Numbered from the stretch's first letter, positions 27,389 through 36,219 are shown. The stretch is 64,000 bases of DNA from JAIPDZ01 sp034522175 (GCA_034522175.1 JAXHLQ010000001.1:3844001-3908000); one strand, 5' to 3'. Notes: a model not told the origin generated them from the sequence alone. A program made the numbers and translations.

Positions 27389-28900
27389 ATGGGCGGCCTG
27401 AAATTAGACGGGCTTCAGCCGAATCATACGGTCATTGAGCAGCAAGGGAGACGGAAAGGTGGGCAAAACCCTTTCGAGTCCCCTGAGTTCGTGTCCCGGA
27501 ATAGAATCTCTCTCGATATCACGTATATGTTTGATGCCCCCGGCCCGGGACACATTACCCGTGAACGTGTCGATGCCCTTGTACCGGAGGTGGTGAAGGC
27601 GCATCAGATGCTTCGAAAGGGAGAAGGGGATATTTTTGACGGCGACGTGGCCATGACCGGATGGCAGGATTTACCCGTTGAGATCAGCCGTGACCATCTC
27701 GAGGATATCCGGTCGGTCACCCGAGCGCTTTCCGATCAGATTGATGCCTTCGTCTCCATCGGCATCGGGGGGTCCTATCTGGGCCTGGAGGCGACCTTCA
27801 GGGCCCTGACCCACACCTATTTCAATCAGTTACCGAGAGCGTTGAGAGGCGGCGCACCGGAGATCTATTTTCTGGGCCAAAACATGGATCCCGACTATTT
27901 CCGGGACACCCTCGATATGCTGGACGGCAAGCGGCTGGCCGTGAATGTCATTTCCAAATCCGGTACCACGACGGAAACGGCCATCTCTTTCCGCATTCTG
28001 CGAAAGCTGATGGAAAAAAGCTGGGGACAAAAGGCGAAGGACCTTATTCTCGTGACAACCGATAAGGATCGAGGCGCGCTTAAGACCATGGCCGACGAGA
28101 TGGGTTATCGACGCTTTGTCATCCCGGACAACATCGGGGGGCGATTTTCGGTGCTGACGGATGTGGGTCTGGTGGGGCTGGCCATGGCACAGATCGATAT
28201 TGAGGAGTTTGTAGCCGGATTCAGACGGATGCGCACCATCACCTCGCGTGATGCGTTTTGGGAGAACCCGGCACTGGTCCATGCGGCCCTGCGGCATGCA
28301 GCGTGGCTGGCGGACAAACGAATTGAGGTGGTGGCCACCAATTCCGCGGCCCTCTACGGCGTGGCCCGATGGATGGAACAGCTCTTTCCCGAGAGCGAGG
28401 GGCACCAGGGCCACGGCATGTGGGTCTCGCCTGCCATGTATTCAGAGAAGCTGCACGCCAACGGACAGATGGTTCAGGAGGGGGTCCGAAACATCATGGA
28501 GACCTTTCTTCTTCTCGGTGATCATGAGAACCGGATCGGGATTCCCGAAGTGGGTAACAACCTGGATGGGCTTGATTTTCTGGCGAAGAACGATCTGGAT
28601 ATGAATTTTGTCAACCAGCGCGTGGTGGAGGGGCCGGCATATGCCCATTTTAAGGGCGGGGTACCCAATATGCGTATCGATATCCCCGTAAGAAATGCGT
28701 TTAACCTTGGGCAAGTCTATTACATGCTCGAAAAATCAGTGGCCATCAGCGGCTATCTCCTGGGACACAATCCCTTTGTTCAACCGGGGGTGGAGGCCTA
28801 TAAACGCGCCATGTTCGCCTTAATCGGGAAGCCTGGCTTTGAGGACACCCGTCAATCCATGGAGGCGGAATTAAAAGGGATGAAGCGCATCCGAATATGA
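27389..28900 (+). CDS. pgi: Glucose-6-phosphate isomerase
   Basis: A 503-residue phosphoglucose isomerase interconverting glucose-6-phosphate and fructose-6-phosphate in the cytoplasm. Motifs present: IGIGGSYLGLEA, NVISKSGTTTETAISFRIL, NIGGRFSVLTDVGLVGLA, and the Glu/His catalytic region (SEGHQGHGMWVSPAMYSEKLH). Length is normal. GGGGGAG lies just upstream of the ATG. XTP pyrophosphatase follows after 10 nt, so the two are co-transcribed. Confidence 0.92.
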   Translation: MGGLKLDGLQPNHTVIEQQGRRKGGQNPFESPEFVSRNRISLDITYMFDAPGPGHITRERVDALVPEVVKAHQMLRKGEGDIFDGDVAMTGWQDLPVEISRDHLEDIRSVTRALSDQIDAFVSIGIGGSYLGLEATFRALTHTYFNQLPRALRGGAPEIYFLGQNMDPDYFRDTLDMLDGKRLAVNVISKSGTTTETAISFRILRKLMEKSWGQKAKDLILVTTDKDRGALKTMADEMGYRRFVIPDNIGGRFSVLTDVGLVGLAMAQIDIEEFVAGFRRMRTITSRDAFWENPALVHAALRHAAWLADKRIEVVATNSAALYGVARWMEQLFPESEGHQGHGMWVSPAMYSEKLHANGQMVQEGVRNIMETFLLLGDHENRIGIPEVGNNLDGLDFLAKNDLDMNFVNQRVVEGPAYAHFKGGVPNMRIDIPVRNAFNLGQVYYMLEKSVAISGYLLGHNPFVQPGVEAYKRAMFALIGKPGFEDTRQSMEAELKGMKRIRI

Positions 28901-28910
28901 GATCGAGACG

Positions 28911-29570
28911 ATGAAATTTTCAGAAAATGTTTATCAGATCGACAGACCTCTGGTCCTGGCGACACGAAACCGGGGTAAGGCGGCCGAATTCAAGGCGTTG
29001 TTCAGCGGGACCGGTGTGGAAATAAAGGATTTGAGGCAGTTCGGGCCTATTCCGGAAGTGGACGAGGACGGGGAGACCTTTGAAGATAATGCGGTTAAAA
29101 AGGCCAGGTTCACGGCAAGGGTGCTCGGATTTCCCGCGCTGGCCGATGATTCAGGCCTGACCGTGGCGGCCCTCAACGGGAACCCCGGCGTGCGCTCCGC
29201 GCGTTTTGCAGGGGAGGGGGCCACGGATGAATCGAACAATCTTAAACTCATTGACGAGCTGGACGGGATTGAGGATCGGGCGGCCGCCTTTGTCTGTGTC
29301 ATCGCCATTGCGGTTCCCCGCGGCCCGGCCCTCATTTACAAAGGACGATGTGAGGGGGTTGTAACCGATGAGATGCGGGGCAGGCAGGGGTTCGGATATG
29401 ATCCCCTGTTTTACTATCCCCCGGCAGGAAAGACATTCGCCGAGATGATACCGCAGGAGAAAAATCGGGTGAGTCACCGGGGAAGGGCGATGGCGGAGCT
29501 TAAAGCCGAATTGGATAAGGTCTTCATCTGGCTGAGACAGCGTTTGGAAGAGGAACCGAGGACCCTTTAG
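28911..29570 (+). CDS. rdgB: XTP/dITP diphosphatase (RdgB/HAM1 family)
   Basis: A 219-residue nucleoside-triphosphate pyrophosphatase that removes non-canonical purine nucleotides (ITP, XTP). Motifs: LATRNRGKAAEFK, DEDGETFEDNAVKKAR, ALADDSGLTV, GRCEGVV, GRQGFGYDPLFYYP and NRVSHRGRAMAEL. The N-terminus has ~12 extra residues over the usual start. It follows pgi in the same operon. Confidence 0.92.
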   Translation: MKFSENVYQIDRPLVLATRNRGKAAEFKALFSGTGVEIKDLRQFGPIPEVDEDGETFEDNAVKKARFTARVLGFPALADDSGLTVAALNGNPGVRSARFAGEGATDESNNLKLIDELDGIEDRAAAFVCVIAIAVPRGPALIYKGRCEGVVTDEMRGRQGFGYDPLFYYPPAGKTFAEMIPQEKNRVSHRGRAMAELKAELDKVFIWLRQRLEEEPRTL

Positions 29571-29752
29571 GTTCAGACGCAAACCCCAAGCGCTTCCCTG
29601 ACACCTGAAACCCGACACCTGAATTCATGACATGTCCGTGTCACCTTTTGCCGTATTGTGTCTCTTTAATTGACAAATGGCGATTCGTGAATAGTTTATT
29701 AATAGGTTATTTACCAAATGGTTATGGGAGATAAATTCTCAAGGAGGAAAAT

Positions 29753-30067
29753 ATGTTAGAGATAACTGAAAAAGCAAGTGAAATGATTAAAGATTTTCTG
29801 AAGGACAAGGAAGAGATTCCTTCCATCAGGATCATGCTTTCCCAAGGCGGCTGATCCGGGCCCTCTCTGGGCATGGCTCTGGATGAGTCAAGGGAAAGTG
29901 ACGAGGTGTTTAACGACAATGGACTGACGTATGTCGTTGAAAAAGACCTTTACGAACGCATCAAGCCCATCAAGGTAGACTATGTGAACTCTCCAATGGG
30001 CGCGGGATTCAGCATCGGATCGAGCATGCAGATGGGTGGATCCTGCGGCGGTTCATGCAGCTGTTAA
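29753..30067 (+). CDS. HesB/IscA-like selenoprotein (in-frame UGA at codon 34)
   Basis: ATG at 29753 with AGGAGG 6-11 nt upstream. The frame reads MLEITEKASEMIKDFL..., reaches TGA at 29852-29854, and continues SGPSLGMALDESRESDEVF... to TAA at 30065-30067. Reading TGA as selenocysteine gives a 104-residue HesB/IscA-like protein with Sec34 in the motif GGU-SGP, where ordinary family members have Cys, and a Cys-rich end (GGSCGGSCSC). A HesB-like selenoprotein family of this kind is known in anaerobic deltaproteobacteria. HesB/IscA proteins carry or hand over Fe-S clusters or iron. Ordinary gene callers would miss or halve it. It has its own terminator downstream. Confidence 0.85.
29852..29883 (+). 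promoter_or_regulatory. UGA codon and candidate bacterial SECIS hairpin
   Basis: Directly after the UGA, 29855-29862 (TCCGGGCC) pairs with 29875-29883 (GGCTCTGGA) into an 8-bp stem with one G-U pair and a single bulged U at 29878, closing a 12-nt loop that contains CTGGG. Position, bulged U and G-rich loop fit bacterial SECIS elements recognised by SelB. The fold was done by eye. Confidence 0.6.
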
Positions 30068-30085
30068 ACGTCTAACCTTCTAAAT

Positions 30086-30140
30086 ACACCATCCTCCAAA
30101 TGGTGGCGAAAACACCCCGAATGGAGGGTGGTGTTTTTTT
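30086..30140 (+). terminator. Rho-independent terminator of the selenoprotein gene
   Basis: ACACCATCCTCC (30086-30097) pairs with GGAGGGTGGTGT (30123-30134), 11 of 12 positions, across a 25-nt loop, followed by a run of seven T. It lies 19 nt after the HesB-like stop. Confidence 0.8.
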
Positions 30141-30169
30141 ATGTCACAAGCCCCGGCGCCTCAAGAAAT

Positions 30170-30601
30170 TTAAAACGCCCCCAGCTGACAGGGGCCGATC
30201 TTTATCCCCAACGCTTCACAGGCAGCGGACACCTCCATTTTGCGAACCCCCAACTCTTTTGCCACGCCCCATGCACTGGCACAGGGGAGACGATCGTTTT
30301 CCAGCCCCTTTTCTATAGCGGCCTTCAGGGTTTCTGAAACCGTGTCCGCCGGCTTGACAATCCGTTTTTCAGGCTGATAACCGAATAAGCCCAACTGACA
30401 TTTTACCAATGGGATTTCCATAAGATCCGCATTGACGCCCACATCGCCGGGGGAAACGTTGAGATGGGCGGCAATATCAAAGGCGACCGCACACGGAAGT
30501 TCCCCTTTGGGCAGTCGTTCGGTCAAGGCCTTTTGAATCTCGGGATTCGGCTGGCGTTCTCCGGGATGTTTATTCCCATAATGTTTGGTGCTGCTTCCCA
30601 T
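30170..30601 (-). CDS. Duplicated CQLG-motif protein, unknown function
   Basis: A 143-residue protein built of two copies of a ~55-residue unit. Unit 1: ALTERLPKGELPCAVAFDIA, then CQLGLFGY. Unit 2: AAIEKGLENDRLPCASAWGVA, then CQLGAF. Each has a conserved LPCA-A and a terminal CQLG, so four Cys are paired by position and could bind a metal or form a redox site. The helical centre (HLNVSPGDVGVNADLMEI / ELGVRKMEVSAACEALGI) has a helix-turn-helix flavour. Start has GAGAGGAGG upstream. It converges with the selenoprotein gene. I do not know a function; such small proteins occur in anaerobes. Confidence 0.72.
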   Translation of the reverse strand: MGSSTKHYGNKHPGERQPNPEIQKALTERLPKGELPCAVAFDIAAHLNVSPGDVGVNADLMEIPLVKCQLGLFGYQPEKRIVKPADTVSETLKAAIEKGLENDRLPCASAWGVAKELGVRKMEVSAACEALGIKIGPCQLGAF

Positions 30602-31047
30602 AGATGCCTCCTCTCAGAAGTGCGAACCAGTTGCCTGAAGAATTCTTAAGTTTAACACACACCGCTCAAGCACAGGACCGAGCGAATTCCAATCAGTGGA
30701 CGGGCGCTTAATCGAAAATCCGATGTCGTGATTCACTTACGTCTCGGTGTCCCGGGTGTCAGCAGGTGATGGGGTCGAGATAGCAATTAGGACGATTTTT
30801 CGCATTGGTTCGCTTCAATAAAAAAACATGCTTGACCTGAAACTACTATACGTGAACATGGTAAGGGAGGTAAAGGAGCCATCCGAGAACACAGGAGATC
30901 CATAACCGCATCGGGGTCCAAGAATGCATGGGCGCCTAAGGATAGCACGGCGATCTTGATCACAGAAGATCAGGAGTAAGCCCGGCCGGGAATCCGGCCG
31001 GGGTCTGTTAATAAATTCATTCGGGTCTTTCGATTGATCTCCCGTCT
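30602..31047. other. Gene-free interval with a GC-rich hairpin
   Basis: 446 nt between two minus-strand genes. No ORF of gene-like quality is seen; only very short frames near 30857 occur. The one clear structure is a 9-bp perfect hairpin: CCCGGCCGG (30981-30989), loop GAAT, CCGGCCGGG (30994-31002). It lies 46 nt past the stop of the secreted-protein gene and may end or stabilise that transcript, although no T run follows it on the minus strand. The rest holds nothing I recognise. Confidence 0.5.
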
Positions 31048-32091
31048 CTAAGGTAAGATCCAGAGGTAACTTTCAAAAATGGCATCCCAATTGGTGGAAA
31101 TGCTGGACGAAGAGGCCGAGTTAAAAGAAAAGGCAAACATCGAGAAATCTGAACTTCCGACTGTACTTGGTACATCCCATATGCTGACCCAGCCGTTCTC
31201 GGTACCGGAGACATCGATGACGTTGACCACGTGATCGAGTGACACTGATGTGTCCTCTTCAAGATTCCCTGCCTCGTCATATCTTTGATAGTCATAGGTC
31301 GTGGGGCATTCCCCGGACTCAGAACAGAAGTCGGATGGGCCACCGGTCCGGTCCGCGTCCCATGCAAACACGATAATTCGGCTTTGCGCGCTCATAGAGG
31401 GGTCCAGAAAAACCCTGGAATGAATCCCCCAAACATATCCTTCATTTGCACAGATACCTCCATTTATGAGATCTTCGGCGCAGGCCCTGGCATCGGAGTC
31501 GATTTCTTCCCGGTTGTCACTGTTTTGATAGAAATCCCTCAAATAGGGGTCTAAACTTGAGCTAACAGCTTCTATAGGAACCATGGTGAGACCATTAGAT
31601 GAGCCCTCGAGGAGACGGACGTAATAGATATACCCGTCCAAATAATTGCCATCGGAGAATGGATAACCGCTACTGGTGGGCCAAAGCCCTGTGGAGCTGG
31701 TTACGCGATCGATGGTAACGAAGCCATGATAATAACTGCCATCTGTTAGTTGAGATCGGGTGGCAGCGGAGGCACCGCTGATCAGATCGGCCATGGAGAT
31801 GGACCAGGTTTCACCCGGACCCAGTGTGACATTGCCCCAGAGCTCATCTGTATTATTTCCATCGATATCCCAGACCTCATAATGAATGATTGAGGTTTCA
31901 AAACTCACATCATTCACTACATTCACTACCAGGAGAGTGTCCTGGGCACTGGAAATGCCCACTTCAAAGAAGGGAACGAGAAGGGTTGCAGCGGGTACCT
32001 TGTCGGTTGCGCCCGGGATTCCCGCTAAGGTTGTGGTTGAAAGTGGGAATAGAAACAGGATGGCCGTCAATAAAAGTATGGATTTTTTCAT
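31048..32091 (-). CDS. Secreted protein of unknown function
   Basis: A 347-residue protein with a clear signal peptide (MKKSILLLTAILFLFPLSTTTLAG, cleavage after about residue 24). The mature part is acidic and rich in Ser, Gly, Tyr and aromatic residues, with likely beta structure (TLLVPFFEVGISSAQDTLLVVNVVND, GETWSISMADLISG). Two Cys pairs (ARACAEDLINGGICANE and DFCSESGECPTTYD) suggest disulfides. GGAGGAGG precedes the ATG. Base composition is more AT-rich than the neighbours, which may mean later acquisition. The LLVPFFEVG start recalls other extracellular proteins of deltaproteobacteria, but no family is assigned. Confidence 0.7.
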   Translation of the reverse strand: MKKSILLLTAILFLFPLSTTTLAGIPGATDKVPAATLLVPFFEVGISSAQDTLLVVNVVNDVSFETSIIHYEVWDIDGNNTDELWGNVTLGPGETWSISMADLISGASAATRSQLTDGSYYHGFVTIDRVTSSTGLWPTSSGYPFSDGNYLDGYIYYVRLLEGSSNGLTMVPIEAVSSSLDPYLRDFYQNSDNREEIDSDARACAEDLINGGICANEGYVWGIHSRVFLDPSMSAQSRIIVFAWDADRTGGPSDFCSESGECPTTYDYQRYDEAGNLEEDTSVSLDHVVNVIDVSGTENGWVSIWDVPSTVGSSDFSMFAFSFNSASSSSISTNWDAIFESYLWILP

Positions 32092-32593
32092 TTCCTCCTC
32101 CTTTTTGCTAAAGGTTCACACCAGGAATCCCAAATCATCCCTATTGCGCCTCATTTTCGGAAGTATCGATGGTGCTCTAACTCGACCATTCAACAAAAAA
32201 GTCGCAAATTCGAGCTATTGGGATTCCATCATATCCCTTGCTGAGCCCATATATGGTTAGAAGTGTGGTTGAGGTTTATAAAGAAAGAACCATGTTCAAC
32301 TAAGGATGCCTGCTCGTGCAATCACCTGTCAACAGAAAAAATGAGATTGGTCTTCATATTGCTTTAATTCCTCGTTGGGCGTATATAATCGGATTATTTT
32401 TCAATGGTTGTGTTATATTCGTTATCTCAAGGGGACTTACGGATACCTTTTTTCGCCGGCCATTCGAACCAACCCGTTTGACCCGAAGGCATCGGTTGTT
32501 GTAAAAGATGGCTGAAGGTCAGGCATGCTGTGGAACGATTGGAGAGAGGAGGCGCTCTCCTCGTTTTGATTCGCAGATAGAAGGAGAAAAGGG
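32092..32593. other. AT-rich divergent intergenic region
   Basis: 502 nt between the divergent secreted-protein and crotonase genes. No credible gene seen. TATAAT at 32384-32389 could be a -10 box for the rightward genes but its -35 partner is weak. An AAGGAG ribosome site lies just before 32594. The lower GC continues from the secreted-protein gene and ends near the crotonase. Confidence 0.5.
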
Positions 32594-33442
32594 ATGATGG
32601 ATTTTGGAACCGTCTTGTATGAAGCCAAAGACCGTGTGGCCACGATTACATTGAATCGGCCCGAGCGGTTTAACGCGATCACTGTAAACATGCCCGAGGA
32701 TATCGCCGCGGCGTTTCAGCAGGCGGATGAGGACGATGCCGTTCATGTGGTCGTTTTGACAGGCGCCGGCCGGGGGTTTTGCGGGGGGTACGATCTGAAG
32801 GCCTTTGCCGAAGCACCCGGCACAAATCCCGGTATTCAGGAAATGCCGTGGGACCCCATGATGGACTACCGATTCATGAATCGGTGTACCCGGAACTTCA
32901 TGGCCATATGGCGATGCCATAAGCCCGTTATTGCCCGCATCCACGGCGATGCGGTGGCCGGCGGCAGCGATATTGCGCTGTGCGCTGACATCGTCATCAT
33001 GAACGAAGAGGCCCGCATCGGTTACCCGCCCTCACGCGTCTGGGGATGTCCCACCACCGCCATGTGGGTGTATCGGCTGGGCGCGGAAAAGGCCAAGCGG
33101 ATGCTCTTTACGGGAGATCTGATTTCCGGAAAAGAGGCCGAAGCCATGGGGCTTATTTATCAGGCGGTGCCGTTGGACGCCTTGGACGACACCGTTAACG
33201 GGTTGGTGAATCGGATCAAAGGAGTGCCCAAGAACCAGCTCATGATGATGAAGATGATGGTCAACCAGGCCTATGAAAACATGGGGCTGGCAAACACGCA
33301 GACCATGGCCACGCTTTTTGACGGCATGGCGAGGCATACGCCCGAAGGGGTCTGGTTTAAGGAGCGCGCAGAAGAAGTGGGCTTCAAACAGGCCGTGGCC
33401 GAGCGCGACTCCGGGGATCCCATACCGGGGAGTAAGAACTGA
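32594..33442 (+). CDS. Crotonase-family protein, atypical active site
   Basis: A 282-residue enoyl-CoA hydratase/isomerase-fold protein (TITLNRPERFNAIT, VVLTGAGRGFCGGYDLKAFAE with the oxyanion-hole Gly). Hydratases carry two catalytic Glu; here the GGSDIALCADIV helix has Asp at the first position and the RIGYPPSRVWGCPTT loop has no Glu at the second. It may be an isomerase, hydrolase or other crotonase activity. It opens a run of rightward genes with a second crotonase 26 nt downstream. Confidence 0.82.
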   Translation: MMDFGTVLYEAKDRVATITLNRPERFNAITVNMPEDIAAAFQQADEDDAVHVVVLTGAGRGFCGGYDLKAFAEAPGTNPGIQEMPWDPMMDYRFMNRCTRNFMAIWRCHKPVIARIHGDAVAGGSDIALCADIVIMNEEARIGYPPSRVWGCPTTAMWVYRLGAEKAKRMLFTGDLISGKEAEAMGLIYQAVPLDALDDTVNGLVNRIKGVPKNQLMMMKMMVNQAYENMGLANTQTMATLFDGMARHTPEGVWFKERAEEVGFKQAVAERDSGDPIPGSKN

Positions 33443-33468
33443 ATTTATGAGCTGATGGGGATGGGACA

Positions 33469-34242
33469 ATGACGGTACGCATTGACAAGAGAGACGGCAT
33501 TTTTACCGTGTGCATCAACAGGCCCGCTGTCAGAAACGCCGTGGATCGGCCAACGGCTGAGGCCCTCGCGAATGCCTTTCGGGCATTCGAGGCCGACGAT
33601 GCGTTTTCAGTGGCGGTATTGGGGGGTGCCGGAAACACGTTTTGCGCAGGTGCGGATTTGAATGCGTTTGCCGATGCGGATGACAACCGGCGGAATCGTA
33701 TTGAGCCCACCGGCGACGGTCCCATGGGCCCCACTCGAATGGTGCTGTCCAAGCCGGTCATCGCCGCCATATCGGGATATGCCGTGGCAGGCGGTCTGGA
33801 ACTCGCGCTGTGGTGCGATCTGCGGGTCATGGAAGAGACGGCTGTTCTGGGTGTGTTTTGCCGGCGTTTTGGCGTGCCGTTAATCGACGGGGGCACCGTG
33901 CGGTTACCTCGTTTAATCGGCATGAGTCGTGCCATGGATCTGATTTTAACCGGACGAGCGGTCAAGGCGAAAGAAGCCGGGGATATGGGACTGGCTAACA
34001 GGGTGGTGCCGCACGGGACGTCCCTTAAGGCTGCGCAGGAACTGGCGAAAGAAATTTCGGGATTCCCCAGGACCTGTATGCTCAGCGACCGGATGAGTGC
34101 TTATGAGCAATGGGGGAAATCATTGGAGGATGCGATGATGAATGAATTTCATCGCGGCATGGACCCCCTCAATGAGGGCGAAACGCTTCAAGGCGCCTCC
34201 AGGTTCGTGCAGGGTGTCGGGAGGCATGGAGAATTTGAATGA
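33469..34242 (+). CDS. Crotonase/enoyl-CoA hydratase family protein
   Basis: A 257-residue crotonase-fold protein: VCINRPAVRNAVDRPTAEAL, LGGAGNTFCAGADLNAFAD (oxyanion hole), AVAGGLELALWCDLRVME (first catalytic Glu present) and FCRRFGVPLIDGGTVRLPRLIGM (second Glu position not occupied). It resembles mono-Glu hydratases that act on branched or hydroxylated acyl-CoAs. It precedes the aldehyde oxidoreductase gene by 15 nt. Confidence 0.85.
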   Translation: MTVRIDKRDGIFTVCINRPAVRNAVDRPTAEALANAFRAFEADDAFSVAVLGGAGNTFCAGADLNAFADADDNRRNRIEPTGDGPMGPTRMVLSKPVIAAISGYAVAGGLELALWCDLRVMEETAVLGVFCRRFGVPLIDGGTVRLPRLIGMSRAMDLILTGRAVKAKEAGDMGLANRVVPHGTSLKAAQELAKEISGFPRTCMLSDRMSAYEQWGKSLEDAMMNEFHRGMDPLNEGETLQGASRFVQGVGRHGEFE

Positions 34243-34257
34243 GCTGAGGATGGCCGC

Positions 34258-36219
34258 ATGCCGACGGGATACATGGGCCGCATTCTATATGTGGATCTGA
34301 CATCGAGGGAATGCACGGTTCGGCCTCTCGAGGCCGCCCCGGCAAGGGCCTTTCTGGGCGGCATGGGTCTCAATGCCTGGCTCATGCGTCAACACTATCG
34401 CCCCGGTACACCCGCACTATCCCCGGACAATCCCATCATTCTGGGGGCCGGTCCGCTGGTGGGTACCGGCACCCCGGGGGCGGCCAAACTGGTGGCCACC
34501 ACCCGGTTCCCCCTGAACGGCACCATTTCCGAATCCGTCGGTTCCATGCGGTTCGCCCTGAACCTGAAAAAGGCCGGTTTTGATCACGTGGTCATCTCGG
34601 GACAGGCCCCGACCCCGGTCCTGCTTCAAATAGCGGATGGAGGCGCGGATCTACTGGATGCGGGGGACCTCTGGGGACGGGATATTTTTGATACCACTGA
34701 TGCCCTCAAGGAAGGGCGTCAGTCTTCAGAAAGCAGCGTGATCGCCATTGGTCCGGCCGGAGAGAACGGGGTGGTCTTCTCCATGGCTTTGGTGGACAAG
34801 GCCTCCACGCTGGGCCGCGGCGGACTGGGCGCGGTCATGGGATCCAAGCGACTGAAGGCCATTGTGGCCCGGGGAAACAGGCGTCCCAAAATCCACGACA
34901 AGGCAGGCCTCAGAACCCTCCATTCGGGAATTCGCGAACGGCTCAAAAGATTTAAAAACCATGCCCGTGTGCTGGAGCTGGGGATTGTGGAGAACTGGGA
35001 CAACTATACCCGGCAACTCAATGCCAGGGAAAACTTCAGCCGGGTGTTCCCCCGCGAAAAGATGGATCTTCTTTACGGACCCGACGTATACAGGAACTTC
35101 AAAATAAAACGGTTCGGCTGCCCATCGTGCTTTACGCCGGATAAGGATCATATCGAGATTACCCAAGGGCCCTTCAAGGGATTCAAAACCACCACCACAT
35201 CCTATCTCAACAGTGCCCTGTTCGGATCTGTTTTTGATCTGAACAGCGCAAAAGACAAGACGGTCAGCCTCCGGTTGACGGATAAACTGGATCGGATGGG
35301 GCTGGACATGTTTACCTTCGGGAGCATGATGGATTTTTTGATGACCCGCTATCAAGAGAAGGCCCTGGACGAAAGCCGTTTTCACCTGCCGCTTGGAAAA
35401 AATGCCGGCACCCTCGAGACCTGGGTCGAGGCCATATGCAAACGGGATAAATCGGCGTCCATCCTCGGCGAAGGGTGGCAGACGCTCCTCATGTATCTCG
35501 GCAGGGATCATGCGGCTTATGCACCCATCATTAAGAATTGTGATGTGATCTGGGACCCCCGTCTGGTGGGGTTGGGGACCATGGAGTTTGAGCAGATCGT
35601 GTCGCTGAAAGGCCCGCGGTCGGCCAGTGCCGGATCGCCCACATACATTCCGGGCATGGGTGAAGAGACCCTGCCCCTGTTTCATCGCCATCTCAACCGC
35701 ATGGGTGCAGACGATGCCGCCATAAAACGTGTCATGGATCACCCGTTGGGCTTTAATGTGGGACGGATGACCCGTTATGCTGAAGACTGGTACACCATCC
35801 TCAGCAGTCTGGGGATCTGTAACCGGCATTTTAACAATCGGTTTTACAGCCTTTCATCCTGCTGCGAGCTTTTTTCCGCTGTCACCGGGTTTGACGTGGA
35901 TGAGGATGCGTTGAGGGGTGCGGCGGTCAGGATATGGGACACCCTCAAGGGATTGAATCAGGCCGAAGGGTTCGGGCCGGATGTGGATCGGCCGCCGGAC
36001 ATGTGGTTTCGTCCCATGATGGGAGAAGACGATCAACCGATGGTGCTCCGTGACTATTTCGGTCATTCGACCCTTGAGCGGGACGACATCGCACAGTTTG
36101 TCAAGGACTATTATGATGAGAGGGGATGGAAAGCAGGCGTGGTGGACCCGGCAGAGGAAAATCGGATCCGAGAGGCGGGAAACACAACCTTCAGGCCCTG
36201 GCGAGAGGCGGGGGATTGA
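34258..36219 (+). CDS. Aldehyde:ferredoxin oxidoreductase family (tungsten/molybdenum pterin), divergent
   Basis: A 653-residue AOR-family enzyme. N-terminal MGRILYVDLTSRECTV, LGGMGLNAWLM, GAGPLVGTGTPGAAKLVATT and LGRGGLGAVMGSKRLKAI are diagnostic of the bis-pterin binding domain. The first pterin motif D-x-x-G-L-D is present (LDRMGLD). The 4Fe-4S motif begins C-P-S-C at residues 288 and 291, but residue 295, where a third Cys is expected, is Asp. The last Cys lies in SSLGICNRHF, whose Asp (DxxGLC) is Ser. The family oxidises aldehydes to acids with ferredoxin, or reduces acids. The changed ligands mean the substrate or cluster may differ. The next gene overlaps its stop. Confidence 0.85.
   Translation: MPTGYMGRILYVDLTSRECTVRPLEAAPARAFLGGMGLNAWLMRQHYRPGTPALSPDNPIILGAGPLVGTGTPGAAKLVATTRFPLNGTISESVGSMRFALNLKKAGFDHVVISGQAPTPVLLQIADGGADLLDAGDLWGRDIFDTTDALKEGRQSSESSVIAIGPAGENGVVFSMALVDKASTLGRGGLGAVMGSKRLKAIVARGNRRPKIHDKAGLRTLHSGIRERLKRFKNHARVLELGIVENWDNYTRQLNARENFSRVFPREKMDLLYGPDVYRNFKIKRFGCPSCFTPDKDHIEITQGPFKGFKTTTTSYLNSALFGSVFDLNSAKDKTVSLRLTDKLDRMGLDMFTFGSMMDFLMTRYQEKALDESRFHLPLGKNAGTLETWVEAICKRDKSASILGEGWQTLLMYLGRDHAAYAPIIKNCDVIWDPRLVGLGTMEFEQIVSLKGPRSASAGSPTYIPGMGEETLPLFHRHLNRMGADDAAIKRVMDHPLGFNVGRMTRYAEDWYTILSSLGICNRHFNNRFYSLSSCCELFSAVTGFDVDEDALRGAAVRIWDTLKGLNQAEGFGPDVDRPPDMWFRPMMGEDDQPMVLRDYFGHSTLERDDIAQFVKDYYDERGWKAGVVDPAEENRIREAGNTTFRPWREAGD

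Noticed and set aside
32316..32504. 62-codon frame in the divergent intergenic region
   Set aside because: AT-rich, no ribosome site, and it would overlap the likely promoter region of the crotonase operon.
34726..35829. A 367-codon minus-strand frame antisense to the aldehyde oxidoreductase
   Set aside because: Shadow of a gene with unmistakable AOR motifs.
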